NCBI GenBank assembly: GCA_001972305.1
Contig: BDDD01001675.1
Coordinates: 140,160-204,159 of the forward strand
Direction: 5' to 3'
Source of the DNA: Cephalotus follicularis
Lineage: Eukaryota; Streptophyta; Magnoliopsida; Oxalidales; Cephalotaceae
Length of the DNA stretch: 64,000 bases
Below the pieces are notes generated by a model. It saw only the letters and a list, made by a program, of their open reading frames with translations, was not told where the DNA came from and searched no databases. Below are positions 32,004-41,576 of the stretch, piece by piece (positions within the stretch are counted from its first letter, which is position 1; each line of letters starts with the position of its first letter). The translations under genes were made by a program, and so were the position numbers.

Positions 32004-33423
32004 TGTAACGCCCGAGATTTTCCTTGTATTGTAATTTCACAATGTATTTGTACTTTTGAATTGTGGAATTAATAAAAGATGGATTTTCCGAATTTGATGA
32101 TGTTTTCCTGAACCCTAATGATGTGGGAATGAAATTCAATTCGTAGAAGAATGTTAAAGGTGCAATTTTGGTAAAACGACACAGTTTTAGGGTTAAAGCA
32201 CTGACGCCTAGACTTGGAGCATCGACGCTTAAGCCGTTAAAACGCGCGTTTAAATTCAACACTTAAGCGCCGTCGCCTGCATGTGAACGTCGACGCTTTG
32301 CGGCGTGTTCTGCACATACATGACAGTAGATGGAAGTGTCGTATGGGAGGTGTTTTCTGGCCTTTTATCAGGCGTTTTGGAAGACGTTTAAGGTTGTGGT
32401 GTGCATGGCTCTTGTTGCCAGACATACCTGCAACAACAGGGCATGGGATAGAGGGAGAATCCCTCAGTGCATGACCTGCGAGAAGGAAGAGAAGGACACC
32501 TGTTGGACCTGGTCTGCATGGAAAGGGAGGAAATTAATCTGGTTGTTTTGGCAGAAGAAACGAAAACGTTTGGCATAAAATACCTACTCCTCTCACCCTC
32601 CTTTCTGTTACAAAGAACCAGACACTTGTTTGAGACTCTGTGAGTGGAAAAAGATAGCAAGAGAACTTGGGAGAGGAGACAACCACCATTGTTGAGCAAG
32701 GAAGCTTAGAGCTTGCACACCAGCTGCTAGGACGAACCAGAGAGCTTCCAAGCCATACCTGGGGACTCAAGTGACTTCGTGGAATGCTGAAAGAGGTAGA
32801 CTTTCGGCTTCTAACTTGAGGCCAAAGGTAGGTGAAGCCATAATTGTAGTTTCATGTTCAATACTTAATGTTTGTTCAGTGATGTTCTTGCATGGAATTC
32901 ATGGTTTAATGATCCTATGAACTGGTTTTCCTACACTGCATCATTTATGCATACATTACATGACATGCATTTAATGTTGATCCCGAGCTACTTTTATGAC
33001 TTAGCCGAGTGAGGACAAAGGCTAACCCCCTACTTTACAAATTGATTCAGTGGATCGGTTGGACTGACATGGATGAAGATCAAGTTGTTATGTTATTGAT
33101 TTTGCTTATTCTCCTGACTTGTAATAAACCTGGTGTTGGTTATGTATTTCTGATGTACCGTTGATTATGGTTTTGTTACTAAAGGATTTTAGTCTCGTAC
33201 TGTAATTCATGCTCCGTTTTTGTGGGCTTTTAACTTATGACCTGTATTTGGGTAGCGTGCGGTATGGGACGCACGTTACGAGACTACAGCTTATGTTTTT
33301 GTTATGCTTCCGCAACTGTTGTACCTTGAAAAAGTTTAAGTTTTATGGTTTTTGAATGAGCTGTATTTTATGTTAATTGCTTTACCGCTTTAATGTCTGC
33401 CTTCCCGAGACCGGGGCGTGACA
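32004..33423 (+). repeat. Middle LTR of G3
   Basis: TGTAACGCCCGAGA at 32004 to GACCGGGGCGTGACA at 33423, 1420 bp. A polypurine tract lies on its left and a primer site on its right, so it serves both neighbouring internal segments. The downstream LTR (34620-37206) has an extra ~1.17-kb middle part with motif block 2 and short tandem repeats. Block 1 is at 32195-32300. The TTAGCCGAGTGAGGACAAAG box is at 33001. Confidence 0.92.
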
Positions 33424-33426
33424 GCG

Positions 33427-33438
33427 TGTTATCAGAGC
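33427..33438 (+). other. primer-binding site after the middle LTR of G3
   Basis: TGTTATCAGAGC, one base from the initiator-Met consensus, three bases after the LTR end. Confidence 0.8.
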
Positions 33439-33534
33439 ATATTCCATATATGCTTAGCTAGGATATTTTCCTCGACAATTAATGGATTGTTTTCCTAAAG
33501 TCGTGACTAACCATCATCCTTCTTATAGGAACTA

Positions 33535-34575
33535 ATGGACCGAAGGAGAACACGTGCTAGGGCTAGAGCTATTGGAGCCGATGCCCCTGACGAAGCGAAT
33601 AGACTCACCAAATCAGCGCACTTTCTTCCTACACACGTTACTGATTCTGCGAGCAAGCTGGCTCGGTTGTATGTGAAGGAGATAGTGAGGCTACATGGAG
33701 TCCCAGTCAATATCGTATGTGACAGAGATGCTATCTTCACTTCCAACTTCTGGAAGAGATTTCAGACAGCTTTTGGGAAAAAGCTGAACCTGAGTACTGC
33801 CTTCCACCCTCAGACCGATGGGCAGTCTGAGCATACCATCCAGACCCTGGATGATATGCTATGGGCCTGTATTATTGATTTTGCTGGTACTTGGGAGGAT
33901 CACATTCCTTTGATAGAGTTCTCTTACAATAACAGTTACCATTCTAGTATCGGCATGGCACCATTTGAGGCACTGTATGGGAGGAAGTGCCGATCTCCTG
34001 TGTGTTGGGATGAGATCGGGGAGCGACATTTACTCGGGACTGAGTTGGTGGAGGAAACTTCAGAGAAGATCAGGACGATTAAGAAGAAGCTGCTTGCTGC
34101 TCAGAGTCGGCAGAAGAGCTATACGGACAGTGTCAAGAGAAGGCCTTTAAACTTCAGTGTGGGCGATCATGTGTTCTTGATGGTTTCACCGTGGAAGTGC
34201 GTGCAAAGGTTTGGGAAGAAGGGCAAATTAGGTCCACGCTACATTGGTCCTTTCAAGATTTTGGAGAGATTCGAGGAGGTAGCCTACCAGCTTGCCTTAC
34301 CTCCTACACTGTCAAACATGCATGACGTCTTTCATATATCTATGTTGAGGAGATATATCCCAGACCCGTCACATTTCCTAGATTATGATACTGTTCCAGT
34401 ACAGGATGATCTATCTTGTGAGGAGTTGCCTGTGCGGATTTTCGATCGAAAGACGCAAACTTTGAGGAACCGAACCATTTACATGGTCAAGGTTCAATGG
34501 CAGTTCCACCGACCTGATGAAGCAACTTGGGAGCGTGAGGAGGACATCCGAGAACGTTACCCGCACTTGTTCTAG
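33535..34575 (+). CDS. G3 second segment: gag-start plus integrase open frame
   Basis: 346 codons open from ATG 33535. The first ~22 residues (MDRRRTRARARAIGADAPDE) look like the start of gag in this group (compare G5 MDGRRRRGRRGF); the ATG follows TTCTTATAGGAACTA, an acceptor-like string. Residue 23 onward is integrase: [39 protein letters not shown], then the C-terminal module and WEREEDIRERYPHLF. It ends 41 bases before the polypurine tract. This is the frame as it stands in the DNA. Whether it is ever translated is unknown. Confidence 0.8.
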   Translation: MDRRRTRARARAIGADAPDEANRLTKSAHFLPTHVTDSASKLARLYVKEIVRLHGVPVNIVCDRDAIFTSNFWKRFQTAFGKKLNLSTAFHPQTDGQSEHTIQTLDDMLWACIIDFAGTWEDHIPLIEFSYNNSYHSSIGMAPFEALYGRKCRSPVCWDEIGERHLLGTELVEETSEKIRTIKKKLLAAQSRQKSYTDSVKRRPLNFSVGDHVFLMVSPWKCVQRFGKKGKLGPRYIGPFKILERFEEVAYQLALPPTLSNMHDVFHISMLRRYIPDPSHFLDYDTVPVQDDLSCEELPVRIFDRKTQTLRNRTIYMVKVQWQFHRPDEATWEREEDIRERYPHLF

Positions 34576-34599
34576 ATTGTTTTAATTTCGAGGACAAAA

Positions 34600-34619
34600 T
34601 TCCTTGAAGGAGGGGTGGA
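34600..34619 (+). other. polypurine tract before the right LTR of G3
   Basis: TTCCTTGAAGGAGGGGTGGA immediately before TGTAACGTCC. Confidence 0.9.
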
Positions 34620-35684
34620 TGTAACGTCCGAGATTTTCCTTGTATTGTAATTTCACAATGTATTTGTACTTTTGAATTGTGGAATTAGTAAAAGATGGAT
34701 TTTCCGAATATGATGATGTTTTCCCGAACACTAATGATGTGGGAATGAAATCCAATTGTTAGAAGAATGTTAAAGGTGCAATTTGGTAAAACGACACAGT
34801 TTTAGGGTTAAAGCGCTGACGCCTAGACTTGGAGCGTCGACACTTAAGCCGTTAAAACGCGCGTTTAAATTCAACACTTAAGCGCCGACGCCTGCATGTG
34901 AACGTCGACGCTTTGCGGCGTGTTCTGCACATACATGACAGCAGATGAACGTGTCGTATGGGAGGTGTTTTCTGGCCTTTTATCAGGCGTTTTGCCAGAC
35001 GTTTAACGATGTGGCGTGCATGCCTCTTGTTTCCAGACATACCTACAACAACAGGGCAAGGGATAGAGGGAGAATCCCTCAGTGCATGGCCTATGAGAAG
35101 GAAGAGAAGGACACCTGTTGGACCTGGTCTGCATGGAAAGGGAGGAATTTAATCTGGTTGTTTTGGCAGAAGAAACAAAAACGTTTGGCATAAAATACCT
35201 ACTACTCTCACCCTCCTTTCTGTTACAAAGAACTAGACACTTGTTTGAGACTCTGTGAGTGGCAAAAGAGAGCAAGAGAACTTGGGAGAGGAGACAACCA
35301 CCATTGTTGAGCAAGGAAGCTTGGAGCTTGCACAATAGCTGCTAGGACGAACCAGAGAGCTTCCAAGCCGTACCTGGGGACTCAAGTGACTTCATGGAAT
35401 ACTAAAAGAGGTGGACTTTCGGCTTCTAACTTGAGGCCAAAGCTAGGGGAAGCCATAATTGTAGTTTCATGTTCAATACTTAATGTTTGTTCAGTGATGT
35501 TCTTGCATGGAATTCATGGTTTAATGATCCGTTTTTAGTCACTGAAATGATTCTATCTTGTACTGGGTGTGTCACATGATGTTGCATGGCCGGTTTCTGT
35601 GCTTGTTACCTGTTGGAATGCATGTATTATGCTTGGAAATGTTACTGTTTGGTCTTGTCGTGAGGTAGAAGACGACCCCTATCT

Positions 35685-35890
35685 TAAACCGTCGACGCCT
35701 AGGTAATGACTGTCGACTCTTTGCTCTGTGAACTGCGTATTATATACTGAAATGTGCTTGAACGTCGACGTTTGAAGGAGTCGATATCGATGCCCAGACA
35801 CTGAAAGCGCTGACGCTAAGGGATTAAACGGCGACGCTTAGGACACATAAGCGTCGACGCTTAAGGAATAAATGCCGACGCTTTAGAGTC
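35685..35890 (+). repeat. GCGTCGACGC-type motif block 2 in the right G3 LTR
   Basis: About ten copies (CCGTCGACGCC, CTGTCGACTC, ACGTCGACGTTTG, GTCGATATCGATGCC, GCGCTGACGC, GGCGACGCTTAGG, AGCGTCGACGCTTAAG, TGCCGACGCTTTAG), 1.07-1.27 kb into the LTR. Confidence 0.85.
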
Positions 35891-36477
35891 CTGTTTGGAC
35901 GTTTTCTACCGTTTTGATACCGGACAATCCCAATTTCGCTTAGGATGCATTAGAGCATTTGTATGCATCGCATATGTACTGTTTCACTGCCTGTTCTTGA
36001 CTGATTGAAATTGGTTTATGATTTCTAAGTATTATCACTTTAGAAATGCATATAAAACTGCTATGTTGAGTACGGAAATATAAGATGCATGTTATTATAT
36101 TTTGAACATATTGAGGGGAGTAATTTCCCACCTACTGAACTGTTTCAAAGAATATTTTCTACTGAAAATGCAATATTTCAAATATGGTCACTTTTGAAAC
36201 ATTTTGAAAATAACCTGCATGTTGTGGATCTAAACGATCACTACTGTCCTGTTTACTGTACTGTTACTGCTTGAATTCACTGTTTGCTCTGTGAATTGCT
36301 ATGTGTTTGTGCTTGAGCCACTAGTTGCATGGCGGAGACTGCCAGTGCCGACTAGTGAAGGGTTGACCTAGGGGCCAGGAGAATGGCTGGGTAACTCACT
36401 GTACTGTTGCCTCGCTCGGTTGCCTGAGGTAGGGGCCGGAGTGAAAGTGTAGCATGGGGCCAGGAGTTGGCGGCACT

Positions 36478-36575
36478 ACACATACTGCCTGTTGTGGTCC
36501 TATGTGGACATACTGCCTGTTGTAGTCCTATGTGGACATCCTGTACTTCCTGTTGGTCCTTCTCGGACATTACTA
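36478..36575 (+). repeat. Short tandem repeat around ACTGCCTGTTGTGGTCC
   Basis: Two close copies plus a partial third of a ~31-bp unit (CATACTGCCTGTTGTRGTCC and TATGTGGA). Confidence 0.8.
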
Positions 36576-37206
36576 TGCTTGTTGATGTAGCCCTAGCCGG
36601 GTTAATACTGTACTGATCTTGTATGCATATATTTTCTTATATATGTACCCACTGTATTTACTGTACTGTTAAAATATATATATTTCTCATATATATATAT
36701 GAACTGGTTTTCCTACACTGCATCATTTATGCATACATTACATGACATGCATTTAATGTTGATCCCGAGCTACTTTTATGACTTAGCCGAGTTAGGACAA
36801 AGGCTAACCCCATACTTTACAGATTGATGCAGTGGACCGGTTGGACTGACATGGATGAAGATCAAGTTGTTATGTTCTTGATTTTGCTTATTCTCCTGAC
36901 TTGTAATAAACCTGGTGTTGGTTATGGATTTCTGATGTACCGTTGATTATGGTTTTGTTACTGAAGGATTTTAATCTCGTACTGTAATTCACGCTCCGTT
37001 TTTGTGGGCTTTTAACTTATGACTTGTATTTGGGTAGCGTGCAGTATGGGACGCACGTTACGAGACTGCAGGTTATGTTTTTGTTATGCTTCCGCAACTG
37101 TTGTACCTTGGAAAAGTTTAAGTTTTATGGTTTTTGCATGAGCTGTATTTTATGTTAATTGCCTTTACCGCTTTAATGTTTGCCTTCCCGAGACCGGGGC
37201 GTGATA

Positions 37207-37211
37207 GAGGA
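37207..37211. other. target-site duplication GAGGA, right copy
   Basis: Second copy of the 5-bp duplication bracketing G3; copia A resumes right after it. Confidence 0.95.
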
Positions 37212-40200
37212 TGTGGTACTCACATATGTTCTAATTTACAGGCCTTCATGGACAGAAGAAACCTTGAGAAGGGTGAGGGAGATCTATGGCTTGCGGATGG
37301 TTCCGTTGTTGAAGCCATAGCTATAGGATCAATTAATATTTTGTTGCCTTTGGGCCAAAGTTTAGAACTCAAACATTGTGTTTATTCGCCTCAATTGTTG
37401 CGTAATATTATTTCTATTCCAACATTAGATGCTAAATGTTTTCATATTTTTTTTAAAGACAAGTGTTATTCTATTTTATTTGATAATATGATTTATGCAA
37501 AATGTTTCCTTCATGATGGATTATATATATTGAGTAAACATGAGACTGTTTTCAATATGCAAAAAGAGAATAAAAGAAAGAGAGAAGAAGTTATCAATCC
37601 TACCTATGGCATTGCATACTTCGTCATATAAGTGAGAAAAGAGTCTGCAGGTTGGTCTCGGATGGATACTTTGATTTTTAAACGTATCAACCGCTTCCAA
37701 CTTGTGAACCCTGTCTTGAAGGTAAAATGACCAAATCTCCCTTCATAGGGAAAGGGGAAAGGACCCCAGAACTGCTAGGTCTAGTACATACTGATGTATG
37801 TGGACCAATGACAGTTGATGCACAAGGTGGATATTCCTACTTCATAACCTTTACGGATGATCATTCCAGTTTCTGTTATTTATACTTCATGCGGCACAAA
37901 TCTGAAGCCTTTGAAAAGCTTAAAGAATTCATACATGAAGTAGAGAAACGAACTGGTAAAAGTCTGAAAACTCTTCAATCAGATCGAGGTGGTGAGTATC
38001 TCTCCACCAATATTTTAACTTATCTCGGAGATAATGGGATTATCTCTCAGTGGACCAGTCTGGGAACACCGAAGCATAATGGTGTGTCTGAAAGGAGAAA
38101 TCGTACCTTGCTTGACATGGTGCGTAGCATGATGACTGATGTTGGACTTCCACTGTCTTTCTGGGGTTATGCTCTAGAGATTGTTGTTTTCTTATTGAAC
38201 AGTACTCCAACGAAATCTGCTCCCAAGACCCCGTAAGTGATATGGAACGGGAAGAAACCCAATCTTAGTTATCTAAGAATATGGGGCTGCCCTGCATATG
38301 TTAAGCAGGTAGAAGCAGATAAATTGGAATCTAGGTCCATCAAATGTAAACTTGTGGGATATCCTAAAGAGACACGAGGATATTACTTCTATTACCCACC
38401 TAACAACAAAGTGTTTGTTGGAAGACAGTAGTGGGAGTATGATAGAATTAGATGAACGAACTAAAGAACCGCAAGTTGAGAACCTATCCAATCCTATTCA
38501 AGTTGATGTTCCTGAAATGTCAGCTACCAAAGATACACAACCTCTGCATAGAACTACCTAATTAACTAGGGAACCTGAGAGATACTATGGTAGCATTCTG
38601 ATTGAAGGTACCCAAGAGGTAAATTTCACGAGTGATGATCCGGTAAGCTACAAATAATCCATATACGATATGGACTCAGAGAAATGGCTTAAAGCCATGA
38701 ATTCCGAAATGGAATCCATGTACTGCAATCACGTTTGGAATCCAGTGGATGCACTCGAAGGGGTTAAACCCTTAGGTTGCAAATGGATTTTCAAAAGGAA
38801 ACTTGGAGACAACGGAAAGGTGAAGACCTTCAAAGATAGGCTCGTAGCCAAAGGTTACAATCAACGGGAAGGGATTGAATATGAGGAAAATTTCTCTCCC
38901 ATAGCCATGCTTAAATGCATTCGAATTTTACTTGCTATAGTTGCACATTTTGACAATGAGATATGGCAAATGGATGTGAAAACTGCTTTTTTTAATGGAA
39001 ACATTGATGAAGACATATATATGACTCAACCTGAGGGTTTCATATCCGCTGGTGAGGACCAGAAAGTGTGAAAGCTTCAAAAGTCCATTTATGGACTAAA
39101 GCAAGCTTCGAGAAGTTGGAACATCCGATTCGATGAGACAATCAAAGAGTTTGATTTCATTAAGAATCTTGATGAACCATGTGTGTATAAAAGGGTTAGT
39201 GGGAGCGCCATAACTTTCTTGGTCTTGTACATTGACGACATACTCCTTATAGGAAATGATGTGATCATGTTGTCGAACGTAAAGGCTTGGTTATCTGCAG
39301 GTTTCTCCATGAAAGACTTGGGAGAAGCTTCCTATATCCTAGGAATAAAGGTCTATAGAGATGGATCAAAAAGGATGATAAGGTTATCCCAATCTTTGTA
39401 CATTGACAGAGTGCTCAAGCGGTTTAGCATGGAAAATTCCAAGAGAGATTATGTACCTCTATGTCATGGAATTTCACTTTCTAAATAGATGTCTTCCAAG
39501 ACAGCTGAAGAAAGACAAATGATGATGCATATTCCATATGCTTCAGCAATTGGAAGCGTCATGTATGCTATGCTTTTCACTAGACCAGATATCGCCTATG
39601 CTGTAAGTTTCACAAGCAGATATCTGTCAGATCCAGGTGAGAGTCACTGGAAGGCTATCAAATATATCCTCAAGTACCTTAACAGGACTAAGGATGTATT
39701 CTTAATGTTTGGAGGAAAAGGTTTGAAGATTGAGGGATTTACTGACTCTAATTTTCAGACAGATGTGGATGATTCAAAATCAACATCGGTGTTTGTGTTC
39801 ACCTTAAATGGTGGAGCAGTGAGCTGGAAGAGTTCCAAGCAGCCTACCACTGCGGATTCAGTGACTGAAGCTGAATACATTGCGGCATCGGAAGCTGCCA
39901 AGGAAGGTGTATGGATGAAGAAGTTCATCAAAGATTTGGGTGTAGTTCCTGACATTGAAGATCCAATGTCTTTATACTATGATAACAATGGAGCTATAGC
40001 GCAATCCAAGGAGCCTAGATCTCACTCAAAGTCTAAGCACATTCTCAGGTGCTTTCACCTTATACATGAGATCGTTGATCATGGAGAGATAAAAGTGCAA
40101 CGAGTTCCAAGTGAAAATAGTATTGCAGACCCGCTTACTAAGGCACTACAAAAGGCGGTCTTTGAAAGACACTTTGATGCTATGGGTGTGAGACACTATA

Positions 40201-40214
40201 GCAACTGGCTTTAA
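37212..40214 (+). pseudogene. copia A pol: protease, integrase, RT, RNase H
   Basis: Begins in the protease (GTHICSNLQAFMDRR), then the gag-pre-integrase region (ELKHCVYSPQLLRNIISIPT). Integrase core: [143 protein letters not shown] (39220). RNase H: EAEYIAASEAAKEGVWMKKF, YYDNNGAIAQSKEPRSHSKS, NSIADPLTKALQ. Domain order PR-INT-RT-RH is that of Ty1/copia, and wording is closest to the Angela/Tork group. Broken in several places. Confidence 0.9.
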
Positions 40215-40218
40215 CACT

Positions 40219-40229
40219 TAGTAGGAGAT
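40219..40229 (+). other. polypurine-like tract of copia A
   Basis: TAGTAGGAGAT just before the TGTAAGAGATG LTR start, in the place of the usual AGTGGGAGAT of plant copia. Confidence 0.75.
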
Positions 40230-41576
40230 TGTAAGAGATGAAGTGTTGCCAGCCAGTGTCGAGATTGTATTTACTTTATCTTGTATAAACGATTTATAAA
40301 TTCAATAAAGATGTTGATGTTTTGTCAATGGCAATGAGTTCGTTTCATTAATACATGCTTTATTAATTGTAAATGAATGTCCTAGAATAAATTCAGAGAA
40401 CCAAGTTCATGATGAGATCATGATGTGAGAGTTGGAATCTCAGTATACTTTATTTCGATCTTCCTTGTCATAGGATTGACACTCAGGGCATGATCAATCC
40501 GGATAGACCAGAAAGTACTGTCAGATCGGTAAGCAGAGGGTGACTGATTTCACACTCACTCGCATGGATGATGCTATGACAACTACATGGGTGCTCCTTT
40601 AACGAGTTCACTAAAAGTGACTGTTGATAGAATATCTGTATGGAGTTTTACATACATGTCAGACAGAATTCTAGTTTTACAACAGTGCATGTGGTCCTCG
40701 AACATGAGCCATCACTGGATGTCTTGTGCATAGGGTATTGTGTTTTGATGATGCTTAAATACATATTCTATGAATTGTATACAGGCATTAGTTGGACATA
40801 GTACGCTTATGTATGGAGGCATGTGAGCTGGCAACAATGAATCCATTGCTTCTAGTAAAAGAAGATTATGCTCAGGATGATTTTTGTTAGCAATAAAGCG
40901 CCAGGCCATGCTAGCCACGATATCAAGAGGGTGATATTATTGGTTGAATATTAGAAGGACACCTCTAATATTATAAAGCCTAATGAAAGATAGTCACGAG
41001 GATAAGGATTAAATTATTGGGGTTTGATATAATCCGTACCCTAGATTTAATTAGAGCATTGTCAATGGAAGGACTATACGTGCGTGTAACTGTAAATAGT
41101 GATTCGCAAATGATTCATATTACCTGGGGTCGTTATGCATTGCTAGATATCGATGTTGACTAGTGGGATGCCTGAGATTAAATTGATAAATTATTTTTGG
41201 AAGAAAAGAATTAAAAGAGTTTTAATTCGATATATTCAAGAGAATATTTTTTATGAAATAATAAATATTTAATTGGATAAATTATGTGCGTCACAATTTA
41301 ATCTTACGGCCAGCGTAATACTGAACCCATAGGGTCACACACAATACGGGCAGATATTTCCAACACGTGATGAGAGAAAAACAATTGAGATGTTATTTCC
41401 TAATTATATTTAATGTGCTCCTCCCTATTGTTTTATATCTAACTATATATGTATGCTCAAAAGATCCTAGAAACGAACCATATGGCTTGATATTCATGAG
41501 ATGATAACACAATTTATGTTTTAGGGTTTTATGCATATAGATATTTTATTGCCTAAATCACTATAAGGTTCCAACA
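40230..41576 (+). repeat. 3' LTR of copia A
   Basis: TGTAAGAGATGAAG to ATAAGGTTCCAACA, 1347 bp. The last ~160 bp match the LTR remnant at 7961-8119. It has the usual copia LTR texture (GGCCAGCGTAATACTGAACC near the end). No GTCGAC-core array is seen in the LTR itself; this element carries its array in the leader. Confidence 0.88.

Larger units (their letters stand above)
10815..37206 (+). mobile_element. Ty3/gypsy composite G3 (Tekay-like) with three LTR copies
   Basis: Order: partial LTR (10815-11055), nested Sirevirus, pol (29248-~31950), LTR (32004-33423), short internal segment with primer site (33424-34619), LTR (34620-37206). One GAGGA duplication brackets the whole, so the two internal segments share the middle LTR. 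That LTR-internal-LTR-internal-LTR shape is usual after recombination between related copies. The two downstream LTRs differ at about a dozen of the first 300 sites by eye. Broken in several places. Confidence 0.85.
34620..37206 (+). repeat. Right LTR of G3
   Basis: TGTAACGTCCGAGA to GACCGGGGCGTGATA, 2587 bp, followed by GAGGA and copia A protease. Motif block 1 at 34811-34920, a purine-rich stretch and donor-like box (AAAGAGGTGGACTTTCGG, GCTAGGGGAAGCC) near 35405-35455, motif block 2 at 35685-35890, short tandem repeats near 36480-36570, (TA)n near 36675-36700 and the TTAGCCGAGTTAGGACAAAG box at 36783. Confidence 0.92.
7887..41576 (+). mobile_element. Ty1/copia element, copia A (Angela/Tork-like), split by a 26.4-kb nested insertion
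   Basis: The left part holds an LTR end, primer site, a 1.75-kb leader and gag. The right part resumes at the protease and runs through integrase, RT and RNase H to a polypurine-like tract and a 3' LTR. The two parts are separated by element G3, bounded by the 5-bp duplication GAGGA (10810-10814 and 37207-37211). LTR remnants 7961-8119 and 41415-41576 differ at roughly 14 of about 157 sites by eye, so this is older than the G3 and G4 insertions. The start of its 5' LTR is not seen; 7887-7960 could not be matched to the 3' LTR. Broken in several places. Confidence 0.85.
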
